Source: CAWALV01 sp963782965 (GTDB lineage Bacteria; Actinomycetota; Actinomycetes; Acidothermales; Acidothermaceae). Taken from it: a DNA stretch of 64,000 nucleotides. The stretch covers positions 992,001-1,056,000 of the forward strand of contig CAWALV010000002.1 of the NCBI GenBank assembly GCA_963782965.1. Reading direction: 5' to 3'. The notes beneath the pieces were generated by a model. The model made no database searches. It was not told where the DNA came from and saw nothing but the letters and a program-made list of their open reading frames with translations. Shown one piece after another: positions 1 through 8,445 of the stretch. The stretch's first letter is position 1. Each line of letters starts with the position of its first letter. The position numbers were made by a program, and so were the translations under genes.

Positions 1-10
1 CCACTCTGTT

Positions 11-127
11 CTGTTCCACCGGCGAAACAGAGTTGCTGGTCCGTTCCACCGGCGAAACAGAGTTGCTGGTCTGTTGGACTGGCGAAACAGAGTTGCTGGT
101 CTGTTTTCCTGACGCAACAAGACAGAG
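11..127. repeat. 30-bp tandem repeat upstream of purK, 3 full copies plus a degenerate fourth
   Basis: Three consecutive 30-bp units start at 11, 41 and 71, and a diverged partial unit starts at 101. Each unit ends in the invariant GGCGAAACAGAGTTGCTGGT. The units at 11 and 71 contain CTGTT and AACAG arms around a 10-nt centre, so they could form a weak hairpin; the unit at 41 begins CCGTT. The array may extend upstream of the window, since CTGTT also occurs at 6-10. It lies about 110 bp before purK. Function unknown. Confidence 0.85.
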
Positions 128-224
128 TGCGCCAGGGAGGAGGGCCAAGCCTGGCCGCTACCGGCGGAAGCTGCGGTTCCGAGCGCTCAGCCCCCGCCGA
201 GCTACACCCTGAACGACCCCCCGC

Positions 225-236
225 TACCCTCGATCC
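225..236 (+). promoter_or_regulatory. putative leaderless -10 box for purK
   Basis: TACCCT at 225-230 fits the actinobacterial -10 pattern TAnnnT and ends 6 nt before the GTG at 237, so transcription could begin at the start codon. There is no Shine-Dalgarno sequence before that GTG, which supports a leaderless mRNA. I see no convincing -35 box. Confidence 0.4.
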
Positions 237-1475
237 GTGTCGAGTGCCACCAACGCGCCGCCCACCGACCCACCCATCAACCCGGGCACCAGCCCGCCTA
301 CCAAGCTCCCGATCGCCGGCATGGTCGGAGCCGGACAGCTGGCCCGGATGACCCACCAAGCGGCGATCGCACTCGGTGTCGGCTTTCGGGTTCTCGCGGA
401 CTCAGCCGACGATTCCGCGGCGCAGGTCTGCGCCGACACCGTTGTCGGTGACTACCGCGACTACGGCCAGCTCTCCGCCTTCGCGGCTGGTTGTGACGTC
501 GTCACGTTCGATCACGAGCACGTGCCGCTGCAACACGTCGATCGGCTGGCTGCGAGTGGCGTCGTCCTGCATCCCGGCCCGGCGGCGCTTCCGTTCGTGC
601 AGGACAAGGTCCGGATGCGGGATCGGTTGCGTGACCTCGACATGCCGGTGCCGGCCTGGCAGCTCGTCATCGGCGCCGAAGACGTCGAGCGGTTCGCGGC
701 CGCACACGGATGGCCGGTGGTCGTCAAGGCTGCGGCGGGCGGCTACGACGGCAAAGGCGTGTGGGTGCTTCCTTCGCCGGCGCCCGCCGCTGACCTGCTC
801 GCCCACGCGCGCGACGCCGGCCTGCGGCTGTACGTCGAGGAGCACGTCGGCTTCGCCCGGGAGCTCGCCGTCCAGGTAGCCCGCACGGCCGACGGTCGCG
901 CCCGCGCCTGGCCGGTGGTGGAGACCGTCCAGGAGGACGGCGTGTGCGTCCGCGTCATCGCGCCGGCGCCCGAGCTGTCGCCGGCCCTTGCCGAAAAGGC
1001 GACGGCACTCGCCCTGTCGCTTGCGAAGGAGCTGGACGTCGTCGGGTTGCTCGCGGTCGAGTTGTTCGAGACCGGCGATCCGGCCCGGCCGTTATTGGTG
1101 AACGAGCTGGCGATGCGGCCGCACAACAGCGGCCATTGGAGCATCGAGGGCTCGTGCACGTCTCAGTTCGAGCAGCACCTGCGCGCCGTCCTCGGGTGGC
1201 CGCTCGGCGACACGTCGCCGACCGCCCCCACCACGGTCATGGCGAACGTGCTCGGTGGCAGCGGCCCGGACGCCGCCGACCTGGGAACCCGCTTGCCGGC
1301 CGCGCTCGCGGCCGACCCCGGCCTCCACGTGCATCTGTACGGCAAGGTGGTCCGGCCGGGCCGCAAGATCGGGCACGTCACCGTGCAGTCGAGCGACTGG
1401 CGTGATGCGTCCGAGCGCGCGGCGCGTGCAGCTGCGATGCTTCGTGGTGGAAACCGACTGGAAGGGGCGACGTGA
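237..1475 (+). CDS. purK: N5-carboxyaminoimidazole ribonucleotide synthase
   Basis: PurK uses ATP and bicarbonate to convert AIR to N5-CAIR in purine synthesis; PurE then rearranges the product. The protein is 412 aa with an ATP-grasp fold. The N-terminal nucleotide-binding motif GAGQLARM starts near residue 31, the ATP-grasp glycine-rich segment VVKAAAGGYDGKGVW lies near 161-175, and the metal/ATP-binding segment NELAMRPHNSGHW lies near 287-299. The GTG at 237 gives about 28 extra N-terminal residues compared with the usual start near MVGAGQ (ATG at 321). I keep the GTG because of the -10-like box just before it, but the later ATG is possible. The gene overlaps purE by 4 nt (GTGA), indicating one operon and translational coupling. 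Confidence 0.95.
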   Translation: MSSATNAPPTDPPINPGTSPPTKLPIAGMVGAGQLARMTHQAAIALGVGFRVLADSADDSAAQVCADTVVGDYRDYGQLSAFAAGCDVVTFDHEHVPLQHVDRLAASGVVLHPGPAALPFVQDKVRMRDRLRDLDMPVPAWQLVIGAEDVERFAAAHGWPVVVKAAAGGYDGKGVWVLPSPAPAADLLAHARDAGLRLYVEEHVGFARELAVQVARTADGRARAWPVVETVQEDGVCVRVIAPAPELSPALAEKATALALSLAKELDVVGLLAVELFETGDPARPLLVNELAMRPHNSGHWSIEGSCTSQFEQHLRAVLGWPLGDTSPTAPTTVMANVLGGSGPDAADLGTRLPAALAADPGLHVHLYGKVVRPGRKIGHVTVQSSDWRDASERAARAAAMLRGGNRLEGAT

Positions 1476-1969
1476 GCGACGAGCCGCTGGTCGGCGTCAT
1501 CATGGGCAGCGACAGCGACTGGGCAACCATGGAAGGCGCGGCCCAGGCGCTGCGTGACTTCGACGTGGCGCACGAGGTGCACGTCGTCTCGGCGCACCGC
1601 ACCCCCCAGGGGATGATCGACTACGCGGCCGCCGCCGCCGGCCGTGGGCTGCGGGTCATCATCGCGGGCGCCGGTGGTGCCGCCCACCTGCCGGGGATGG
1701 TCGCCTCCGTCACGCCGCTGCCGGTCATCGGGGTTCCCGTCGCGCTGGCCAAGCTCGACGGCCTCGACTCGCTGCTGTCGATCGTGCAGATGCCGGCCGG
1801 GGTACCCGTGGCTACCGTGGGCGTCGGCGCTTCGCGCAACGCCGGGCTGCTCGCGGTGCGTATCCTCGCCGCCTCAGACGAGTCACTGCGCGCGCGTTAT
1901 GAGAAGTTCCAGGCCGACCTCGCTGCGCAGGTGGCCGCGAAGGACGCCGCGCTGCAAGAACGGCTCTAG
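1472..1969 (+). CDS. purE: N5-carboxyaminoimidazole ribonucleotide mutase
   Basis: PurE class I converts N5-CAIR to CAIR, the step after PurK. The protein is 165 aa, normal for the family. Visible signatures are MGSDSDW near residues 11-17, the SAHRTP loop, the phosphate/base-binding AGAGGAAHLPGM, and LDSLLSIVQMPAGVPVATV. The start is the GTG in the GTGA overlap with purK, preceded by GGAAGGGG. It is the last gene of this operon; the next gene is convergent. Confidence 0.97.
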   Translation: MSDEPLVGVIMGSDSDWATMEGAAQALRDFDVAHEVHVVSAHRTPQGMIDYAAAAAGRGLRVIIAGAGGAAHLPGMVASVTPLPVIGVPVALAKLDGLDSLLSIVQMPAGVPVATVGVGASRNAGLLAVRILAASDESLRARYEKFQADLAAQVAAKDAALQERL

Positions 1970-2002
1970 CCGACGGCAGCGGTCACCCCGCCTCGAAGGC
2001 GT

Positions 2003-2611
2003 TCAGCCCGCCTCGGGCAGGGCCATGTCGGTACGGTGCGGCCGCGGGCGTTCTTTGGCTCGGCCCAGGCGCACTCTGCGAGCCACGTCGAGCAGGCCCT
2101 GCGCCAAATCGCCGTCCGGCTCCACCTCGGAGTCCGTGACGAACTCCAGAACCGCCGCCACGTGCCGGTGCTCGCCGATGCCCGCATGAACCGGTACGCC
2201 GACCACCGAGTGCAATCCGGCCAGCCGGCCCTGCTCGTGGCGCAAGCTGCCGCCCAGGCCATCGAGGCCGGGCAGGAACCGGCACGATTCCAAGTACAGG
2301 ACGGCGGCGACGATGCCCCGCCCGGCACCCAGATCGGTGAGCGCCGTCGCCTCGCGGAGGGGCCGGTATTGCGGGCCGGAGTCGAACCACGCGCCGGACG
2401 ATCGCCAGCCGCTGTGGCCCGCCGTCCAGACATGCCCGACCGGCCAGCCGGTGGCTTCGCACACCAGCCGTAGTGCGTCGTCGTAGTTGAGCCGTACGCC
2501 GGGTTTCGCCGCGAGCGCCGCCTTGATCGCTTCGGCGGCCCGTTGTGCTGTTACGGCCGGCGGCACATCACGACTCGTTCCGTGGTGCTGCCGAACCAGT
2601 TGCCACCTCAC
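2003..2611 (-). CDS. GAF domain protein
   Basis: A 202-aa soluble protein dominated by one GAF-like sensory domain: an aromatic TGWPVGHVW segment near residue 54, a FRPLREAT-like segment (here YRPLREAT), then GIVAAVLYLESCRFLP and the core strand HSVVGVPVHAG. GAF domains bind small ligands, cofactors or other proteins. No output domain is fused, so the signalling partner is unknown. The start is GTG at 2611 with GGGGAGG only 2 nt away, so a slightly downstream start is possible. It converges on purE. Confidence 0.65.
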   Translation of the reverse strand: MRWQLVRQHHGTSRDVPPAVTAQRAAEAIKAALAAKPGVRLNYDDALRLVCEATGWPVGHVWTAGHSGWRSSGAWFDSGPQYRPLREATALTDLGAGRGIVAAVLYLESCRFLPGLDGLGGSLRHEQGRLAGLHSVVGVPVHAGIGEHRHVAAVLEFVTDSEVEPDGDLAQGLLDVARRVRLGRAKERPRPHRTDMALPEAG

Positions 2612-2752
2612 GCCCTCCCCATCGGCAGTGCGGTCGCAAGCCTGAACGAAACTGGCGGTCGGCGGGGTCGAGGCGGAGGATCGAACCTGCGCATACCGTG
2701 CACGGACGGCGCGACCGCAGCCGAAACGAAGGGCTCCTGCGAAGGCAGCGCC

Positions 2753-2918
2753 ATGGCGCAGTACCTGATCTCATTCCCGAGCGGCGCGATGGACCACATC
2801 CCCGAGGAGGAGATGTCTGGCGTCGCCGAGGCTGCGCACGCGGTCTGCCAGGAGGCCATCAGCGGTCCGGTCCGACCCCGAACTGGAGGCGATGCTCGAC
2901 GAGGCGGCTCACCGGTGA
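2753..2918 (+). pseudogene. truncated YCII-family protein remnant
   Basis: From the ATG at 2753, preceded by GAAGG, the reading frame gives MAQYLISFPSGAMDHIPEEE and AEAAHAVCQEAIS, the typical first 40 residues of small actinobacterial YCII-domain (DGPF-like) proteins. The frame then breaks, and another frame supplies the usual end, SDPELEAMLDEAAHR followed by TGA at 2916. About half of the expected 90-100 residues are missing, so this looks like an internal deletion rather than a simple indel. YCII proteins are small ligand-binding or enzymatic domains of uncertain role. Confidence 0.55.
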
Positions 2919-2960
2919 ACATCCAGGCCGCACGTACACGTCGCTGGCGGCGGGCGCGAC

Positions 2961-3326
2961 TCATGCCAGTGCTGCCCCACCGAACGCGACTTCGTTGCCG
3001 TCGGGATCGCGGTAAATGACCCGCCGAACACCGTTCTCGAGGGTCTCGCGCGTCGACGGAGCGACACCCCGTTCCCCTGCCCGGCTGGTAAACCCGTCGA
3101 GGTCGCTGAGGAAGATGAGGTTGTAGGCATGCCCAGCGTCCTGTGGCAGGACCTTGATAAACCAGTAGCGGTGCTCAGCCAGCTCCCAGACCGCTTCAAT
3201 GTCATTGGGTAAGAACGCAGGCGCCGTGCCGAGCAGTCGCTCGTACCACTCCGACGATGCCGCGTAGTCGCGGACCGGAAAGCCCGCAAAGGCATCCACG
3301 GTCGTTTGATCGGAGAAGACCTTCAT
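2961..3326 (-). CDS. VOC/glyoxalase-superfamily protein
   Basis: About 121 aa, the size of a single vicinal-oxygen-chelate unit pair. Visible features are FPVRDYAASSEWYERLLG near the N-terminus, ELAEHRYWFIKVLP in the middle, and the typical end RVIYRDPDGNEVAFGG. Family members include metalloenzymes and antibiotic-binding proteins, and I cannot assign a substrate. I chose the ATG at 3326, preceded by GAGGAA at good spacing, over the upstream start at 3368. It is transcribed in the same direction as the CoA-binding gene. Confidence 0.8.
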   Translation of the reverse strand: MKVFSDQTTVDAFAGFPVRDYAASSEWYERLLGTAPAFLPNDIEAVWELAEHRYWFIKVLPQDAGHAYNLIFLSDLDGFTSRAGERGVAPSTRETLENGVRRVIYRDPDGNEVAFGGAALA

Positions 3327-3393
3327 GCGCTCTTCCTCTGGTTCCGTCGGACACGCGTGCAGCGTCACTTGCCCGCCACGGCTTAAGAATGCC

Positions 3394-3828
3394 TCAGGAG
3401 CCGAGTTCGCCGCGCGGCCCGTGCGCCGGCCACTCGATCTTCGGGCACGTGTCCATCACGACGTCGAGCCCGGCGTCGCGGGCGCGCGCGGCGGCGTCGG
3501 CATCGATGACGCCGAGCTGCAGCCACACCGCGCTCGCCCCGATCGCGATGGCGGCGTCGACGAACCGCCCGGCCGCGTCGGAGCGCCGGAAGATGTCGAC
3601 GACGTCGACGCCGAACGGAACCTCCTCGAGACTGCGATATCCGGTGTTGCCGAAAACCGGTTCGCCCCGCGGGTGCACCGGCACCACCTGCTTCCCGTGG
3701 TCGTGCAGGAACCTGGCGACCCCGTATGCCGGCCTCGTGGGGTTGTTGCCGAGCCCGACGACGGCCCATACATGCGCGTCGGCGAGCAGCTTTTCGATGA
3801 CGCGCGGATCGCGGAACTCATCTGCCAT
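3394..3828 (-). CDS. CoA-binding domain protein (YccU type)
   Basis: A 144-aa single-domain Rossmann protein. It has AVVGLGNNPTRPAYGVARFL near residues 22-41, VVPVHPRGEPVFGNTGYRSL, and VDVVDIFRRSDAAGRFVDAA, then VWLQLGVIDADAAARARDAG and the conserved DTCPKIEW near the end. These match the succinyl-CoA-synthetase-like CoA_binding family of YccU. The physiological role is not defined. It lies downstream of the UDP-glucose dehydrogenase gene on the same strand, with a hairpin between them. Confidence 0.9.
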   Translation of the reverse strand: MADEFRDPRVIEKLLADAHVWAVVGLGNNPTRPAYGVARFLHDHGKQVVPVHPRGEPVFGNTGYRSLEEVPFGVDVVDIFRRSDAAGRFVDAAIAIGASAVWLQLGVIDADAAARARDAGLDVVMDTCPKIEWPAHGPRGELGS

Positions 3829-3936
3829 CGGGGGTCCCTTCCGTTTCGGCTCGGGTTACCCGCCCGAGCACCGGCAGATGCCCGCGTTTGGCAACGTGCC
3901 CATCGGGTAGCGTGACCAACGCCCGAGGCAGGTGTG

Positions 3937-3974
3937 GCCCCGGCGGCCGAGGTGAGAGCCTCGCCCGCCGGGGC
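3937..3974 (-). terminator. GC-rich hairpin after UDP-glucose dehydrogenase
   Basis: GCCCCGGCGG at 3937-3946 pairs with CCGCCGGGGC at 3965-3974 (10 bp), with an additional GAGG/CCTC pairing inside. It begins 10 nt beyond the stop of the minus-strand dehydrogenase gene. There is no T-run, so it would be a weak or U-less terminator. Confidence 0.5.
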
Positions 3975-3983
3975 TGCTTGCTG

Positions 3984-5303
3984 CTAAGGGCGGCCGAGCG
4001 CGCGGTACACCCAGCCGGCGCCGCGCCAGCGCTGCGGGTCGAGCGCGTTGCGCCCGTCGACGATGCGGCGTTGCGCGACGACGTCCGAAAGCACCGCCGG
4101 CTCCATCTCGCGAAACTCTGCCCACTCGGTGAGGTGCAGGACGACGTCGGCTGCCGTGCAGGCGGTGACCGCCGACTCGGCGTAGTCGAGGGCGGGGAAG
4201 CGTTGCTTGGCGTTGGGCATCGCCTCGGGGTCATAGAGGGTGACCTGCGCGCCGCGGCTGCGGATCGCCTCGGCGACCTCGAGTGCGGGGGAGTCGCGGA
4301 TGTCGTCGCTGTTCGGCTTGAACGCGGCGCCGAGAACGCCCACGCGCTTGCCGGCGAAATCGCCGCCGCACAGTTCGCGGGCCAGGTCGACCATGCGGGC
4401 GCGCCGGCGCAGGTTGATCGCGTCGACGTCGCGCAGGAAGGCGACGGCGTCGCCGGCCCCGAGTTCTTCGGCGCGGGCCATGAAGGCGCGGATGTCCTTG
4501 GGCAGGCAGCCGCCACCGAAACCGAGCCCGGCATGCAGGAAGCGCCCGCCGATACGCGGGTCGAGCGCGAGTGCCTTGGCGAGCAGGGTGACGTCGGCGC
4601 CGGTGGTCTCACAGATTTCGGCCATCGCGTTGATGAACGAAATCTTTGTCGCGAGGAAGGAATTGGCGGCGACCTTCACCAGCTCGGCCGTCGCGAAGTC
4701 GGTGACGATCAGCGGGACGTCGGCCTCGGTCAGCGGCGCGTACACCTCGCGCAGCACCTGCTCGGCGTGCTCCGACCGCACGCCGATCACCAGTCGGTCG
4801 GGCCGCAACGTGTCTTTGACGGCGAATCCTTCCCGCAGGAACTCGGGGTTCCACGCGAGCTCTACAGCATCGCCACCCGGCGCGAGCTCGGCGATGCGAT
4901 CGGCAAGCAGCGTCGCCGTGCCCGACGGCACTGTCGACTTGCCGACGACCAGGCATTCGCGGTCGAGCAGCGGGGCGAGCGATTCGACCGCTCCGAAGAC
5001 ATAGCGCATGTCGGCGCCGTAGCTGTCGGGCAGCTGGGGCGTGCCGACGCAGACGAAATGGACGTCGCCGAACCCCGCGACTTCGGCGAGGTCGGTGGTG
5101 AAGCGCAACCGCCCGGCGTCGACGTTGCGGGAGAGCAACTCGGGCAGGTCCGGCTCGTAGAACGGCACCTTGCCGGCCCGCAGCGTCTCGATCTTCGCGG
5201 CGTCGACATCGAAGCCGAGCACGTCGAAGCCCAGCTCCGCCATGCAGGCCGCGTGGGTCGCCCCGAGGTAGCCGGTGCCGATGACGGTCAGTCGCAACGT
5301 CAC
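3984..5303 (-). CDS. UDP-glucose 6-dehydrogenase
   Basis: Oxidises UDP-glucose to UDP-glucuronate with two NAD, a precursor for surface glycans. 439 aa, the normal length. The NAD motif is GTGYLG near residues 9-14. Other signatures are VGTPQLPDSYGADMRYV, GKSTVPSGT, AANSFLATKISFINAMAE, and the catalytic-cysteine loop GLGFGGGCLPKDIRAF. A C-terminal UDP-binding domain follows, with VLGAAFKPNSDDIRDSP and HLTEWAEF. The start is GTG at 5303, preceded by AGGGGAGGG; the open frame runs 117 nt further upstream, but that part lacks a ribosome site. It could equally be called ugd or tuaD. Confidence 0.95.
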   Translation of the reverse strand: MTLRLTVIGTGYLGATHAACMAELGFDVLGFDVDAAKIETLRAGKVPFYEPDLPELLSRNVDAGRLRFTTDLAEVAGFGDVHFVCVGTPQLPDSYGADMRYVFGAVESLAPLLDRECLVVGKSTVPSGTATLLADRIAELAPGGDAVELAWNPEFLREGFAVKDTLRPDRLVIGVRSEHAEQVLREVYAPLTEADVPLIVTDFATAELVKVAANSFLATKISFINAMAEICETTGADVTLLAKALALDPRIGGRFLHAGLGFGGGCLPKDIRAFMARAEELGAGDAVAFLRDVDAINLRRRARMVDLARELCGGDFAGKRVGVLGAAFKPNSDDIRDSPALEVAEAIRSRGAQVTLYDPEAMPNAKQRFPALDYAESAVTACTAADVVLHLTEWAEFREMEPAVLSDVVAQRRIVDGRNALDPQRWRGAGWVYRALGRP

Positions 5304-5467
5304 GAGATTCCCTCCCCTGGATCGCACACGGCATCGTCCGCCGCGATGGGCGGCCGTGCGCCGTTCGATGGTATCGGCCCGCGGCGCCCCTTCGGGGTAG
5401 GTACGCGGATGCACCCCCATGCCGGGATCTGCCTACGATCGGGACAACTGCCACGAAGGGACATGTC

Positions 5468-6652
5468 ATGGCGAGCGATCCGCACGGCTCGGAGTTCGGC
5501 GTCTACCGGCTGCCCGCCGAGTACGAGGAGCTGCGGGCCAGCATCCGGGCGCTCGCCGACGAGCGGATCGCGCCGCGCGCGGCGGAGGTCGACGAGACCG
5601 CGAAGTTCCCGTGGGACGTCCACGCCGCGCTCGCGCAGTCCGGTTTCAACGCGCCGCACATCCCGGAGGAGTACGGAGGCGTGGGGGCCGACGCGCTCGC
5701 CACGGTGATCGTGGTCGAGGAGGTGGCGCGCGCGTGCGCGGCGTCCGCCCTGATCCCCGCGGTGAACAAGCTCGGGACCCTGCCGTTGCTGACCGTCGGC
5801 ACCGAACGCCTGCGCGAGCGGTACTTGCCGCCGGTCGCGCGCGGCGAGGCGATGTTCTCCTACGCCCTCAGTGAGCCTGAAGCCGGAAGCGATGCGGCCG
5901 CGATGAAGACACGGGCCGTGCGGGACGGCGACGACTGGGTGTTGGACGGCGTGAAGCGCTGGATCACCGGGGCCGGCGAATCCCTGTATTACCTGGTGTT
6001 CGCCGTCACCGATCCCGGTGCCGGCGCCGACGGTATCTCGGCGTTCGTCGTCGAGAAGGACGACCCGGGATTCACGTTCGGAGCGCCCGAACGCAAGCTC
6101 GGCATCAAGGGGTCGCCCACTCGTGAGCTTTACTTCGACGGCTGCCGCATCCCGGAGTGGCGGTTGGTCGGCAAGGAAGGCGATGGCTTCCGGCTGGCGT
6201 TACGAACCCTCGATCACACGAGGGTCACCATCGCCGCGCAGGCGCTGGGAATCGCCCAAGGTGCGCTCGACGCCGCGGCGGCCTATACGAAGGAACGGCA
6301 ACAGTTCGGCCGGTCGATCGTGGAGTTCCAGGGCGTGCAGTTCATGCTCGCGGACATGACCATGAAGACCGAAGCAGCTCGGGCCTTGACCTACACGGCG
6401 GCCGCCAAGTCTGAGGTGTCGGCGCCCGACCTCACGTATTTCGGTGCGATGGCCAAGTGCTTCGCCTCCGATGTCGCCATGCAGGTGACGACCGATGCCG
6501 TGCAACTGTTCGGCGGCTACGGGTACGTGAAGGACTACCCCGTCGAACGCATGATGCGCGACGCGAAGATCACCCAGATCTACGAAGGCACCAACCAGAT
6601 CCAGCGCGTCGTGATCGCGCGCGAACTCCAGAAAGGCAGTGCGAGCAGATGA
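5468..6652 (+). CDS. acyl-CoA dehydrogenase (fadE25-like)
   Basis: FAD-dependent enzyme introducing the alpha-beta double bond in acyl-CoA thioesters. 394 aa, as usual for short/medium-chain members. Seen: ALSEPEAGSDAAAMKTRA near residues 137-154, FGGYGYVKDYPVERMMRDAK, and the C-terminal catalytic-glutamate motif QIYEGTNQIQRVVIAR. The ATG at 5468 has GAAGGGA upstream. Mycobacteria keep fadE25 beside purE and purK; here UDP-glucose dehydrogenase and small genes lie between. It overlaps the next gene by 4 nt (ATGA), so the two are co-translated. Confidence 0.93.
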   Translation: MASDPHGSEFGVYRLPAEYEELRASIRALADERIAPRAAEVDETAKFPWDVHAALAQSGFNAPHIPEEYGGVGADALATVIVVEEVARACAASALIPAVNKLGTLPLLTVGTERLRERYLPPVARGEAMFSYALSEPEAGSDAAAMKTRAVRDGDDWVLDGVKRWITGAGESLYYLVFAVTDPGAGADGISAFVVEKDDPGFTFGAPERKLGIKGSPTRELYFDGCRIPEWRLVGKEGDGFRLALRTLDHTRVTIAAQALGIAQGALDAAAAYTKERQQFGRSIVEFQGVQFMLADMTMKTEAARALTYTAAAKSEVSAPDLTYFGAMAKCFASDVAMQVTTDAVQLFGGYGYVKDYPVERMMRDAKITQIYEGTNQIQRVVIARELQKGSASR

Positions 6653-7521
6653 CGTCGCTGGGAGTCATCTTCTTGCCACAGTTGCCTCCCGAGCGGCTGC
6701 ACGATGTCGCAGTAGCGGCCGACACTGCCGGCCTCGAACAGCTGTGGGTGTTCGAGGATTGTTTCCGCGAGGGTGGCGTCGCGAGCATGAGCGCCGCCCT
6801 GGCGTGGACGTCGCGTCTCGAGGTTGCCGTCGGGCTGTTGCCGGTGCCGTTGCGCAACGTCGCGCTGACCGCGATGGAAGCAGCGACGCTGCACCGCCTC
6901 TTCCCCGGTCGGGTGATCTTCGGCGTCGGCCACGGCGTGCTCGATTGGATGGGTCAGGTCGGGGCCCGCGCCGAATCGCCGATGACATTGCTGCGCGAGT
7001 ACCTGGCCGCCCTGCGGGCATTGCTGCACGGCGAGGAAGTAAGCGTTGACGGCCGTTACGTCCACCTCGACCACGTCGCGCTGGACTGGCCGCCCACATC
7101 GCCGCCGCCCGTCGTCCTCGGTGCGGTCGGGCCGCGCACGCTGCGACTCGGTGGCGAGATCGCCGACGGCACGATTCTGACCGGCGGTACGACGCCCGAT
7201 CAGGTGCGCGCGGCGCGCCGGCTGATCGACGAGGGCCGGGCGCTCGCGGGCCGCGACGACCCACACCCGATCAGCGTCTACGTGCACGCGGCCACCGGCA
7301 CCGGTGCCGCGCAGCGCCTCGAGGCGGAACGCCTGCGCTGGGGTTATGAATCGATGGACGACGCCGGAGTGGCCGGGGACGCCACGGCGATCGCCGATGC
7401 CGTACGGCGGTGGGCCGACGCCGGAGCCGACACGGTGGTCTTGCAACCCACGCCGGACGATCCCGACCTCGAGGGCTTCATCCGGTTCGTCGCGCAGGAG
7501 GTACGACCGCTCGTCGGCTAG
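6649..7521 (+). CDS. LLM-class flavin-dependent oxidoreductase
   Basis: A 290-aa luciferase-like TIM-barrel oxidoreductase, probably F420- or FMN-dependent. Seen are LGVIFLPQLPPERLHDVAVA at the N-terminus, QLWVFEDCF, the conserved HRLFPGRVIFGVGHGV near residue 83, and PPVVLGAVGPRTLRLGGEIA. Its ATG sits in an ATGA overlap with the acyl-CoA dehydrogenase, suggesting a shared pathway of unknown substrate. It ends tail-to-tail with pyrF: both stop codons come from the same CTAG, and the two genes overlap by 4 nt. Confidence 0.88.
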   Translation: MTSLGVIFLPQLPPERLHDVAVAADTAGLEQLWVFEDCFREGGVASMSAALAWTSRLEVAVGLLPVPLRNVALTAMEAATLHRLFPGRVIFGVGHGVLDWMGQVGARAESPMTLLREYLAALRALLHGEEVSVDGRYVHLDHVALDWPPTSPPPVVLGAVGPRTLRLGGEIADGTILTGGTTPDQVRAARRLIDEGRALAGRDDPHPISVYVHAATGTGAAQRLEAERLRWGYESMDDAGVAGDATAIADAVRRWADAGADTVVLQPTPDDPDLEGFIRFVAQEVRPLVG

Positions 7522-8387
7522 CGCTCCGCGCCGGCGGTTCCCGCGAGGAGCGCATCGGCGCACTGGCCGTTGAGTTCGGCCACCGCCCGGCCCAGGGCGT
7601 CGGTGTCAGGCCCGGCGTCGGAGATCGACCGAGAGGCGGTCGGCAGCACCTGGCCGGCGCACGCGGCGAACCGGCGCGCGATGTCTGCCGGAGCGGCGCC
7701 CTGTGCGCCCAGACCCGGCGCCAGGATGGGGCCACCCATCTCGTGCAGCGGGTAGCCCGTGGTTTCCATGGTGGCCCCGAAGACGCAGCCGATCGAGCCA
7801 AGCGTTTGCGCGTCGCGGTTGGCTGCGCTGATGTCGCGCAGGATTGTGCGCGCCACGTCGAGACCGTCGCGGGTTATCGCCGTCTGCGGTTCGACGCCTT
7901 CCGGGTTCGACGTCCGGACCAGCACGAAAAGGCCCGACCCCTGCTCCAAGGCGGTGTCGACCAGGGGATGGAGCGCTCCGAAGCCGGTGTACGCGGTGAT
8001 CGTCATCGCGTCGACCGGGATGGGGCTGTCGGCCCGCAGGTAGGCCTGTGCGTAAGCCTCGTTCGTGCTGCCGATGTCGCCGCGCTTGGCATCGAGCAGC
8101 ACGAGCAGCTCGGCTTCGCGAGCCTGCACGCACAGTTCTTCGAGTACCAGCACCCCGCCGGCGCCGTGGCGTTCGTAGAAGGCCGACTGCGGTTTCACGA
8201 TGGCGACCCGACCACTGGCGGCCTCGAGCATGCGCCGGACGAACTCGCGTACGCCGCTGGCGTCGTCGGGCAATCCCCACGCGCGCAGTGCTTGCGCGCT
8301 CGGGTCGATGCCCACGCACAACGGTCCGAGCTTCTCCCGTCGTTGCGCCAGTCGCTCACCGAACGGCCGTCGGCTCGACTGCTGCAT
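7518..8387 (-). CDS. pyrF: orotidine 5'-phosphate decarboxylase (type 2)
   Basis: Decarboxylates OMP to UMP, the last step of de novo pyrimidine synthesis. 289 aa, the long actinobacterial/myxobacterial form. LCVGIDPSAQALRAWGL is near residues 21-37. The catalytic Asp-Lys-Asp segment is LLVLLDAKRGDIGSTNEAYA. Near the end are ILAPGLGAQG and the phosphate-binding LPTASRSI. The ATG at 8387 has GGGAGG upstream. Many actinobacteria carry pyrF at the end of the pyr operon, but here it stands alone, facing the thioesterase across a 58-bp divergent promoter region. Confidence 0.95.
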   Translation of the reverse strand: MQQSSRRPFGERLAQRREKLGPLCVGIDPSAQALRAWGLPDDASGVREFVRRMLEAASGRVAIVKPQSAFYERHGAGGVLVLEELCVQAREAELLVLLDAKRGDIGSTNEAYAQAYLRADSPIPVDAMTITAYTGFGALHPLVDTALEQGSGLFVLVRTSNPEGVEPQTAITRDGLDVARTILRDISAANRDAQTLGSIGCVFGATMETTGYPLHEMGGPILAPGLGAQGAAPADIARRFAACAGQVLPTASRSISDAGPDTDALGRAVAELNGQCADALLAGTAGAER

Positions 8388-8445
8388 CAGGCGCCTCCCA
8401 ATCCCGTGTCGTGCCAGCATTCTGCCAGGGTGGCAGGATCGCGTC

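Noticed and set aside
2675..2745. tRNA-like T-loop on the minus strand (GGTTCGATCC)
   Set aside because: The flanking bases do not form a 5-bp T-stem, and no acceptor or anticodon stem can be drawn.
3888..5708. Long 606-codon plus-strand open frame
   Set aside because: It is antisense to UDP-glucose dehydrogenase and runs on into acyl-CoA dehydrogenase in another frame; long antisense frames are expected at this GC content.
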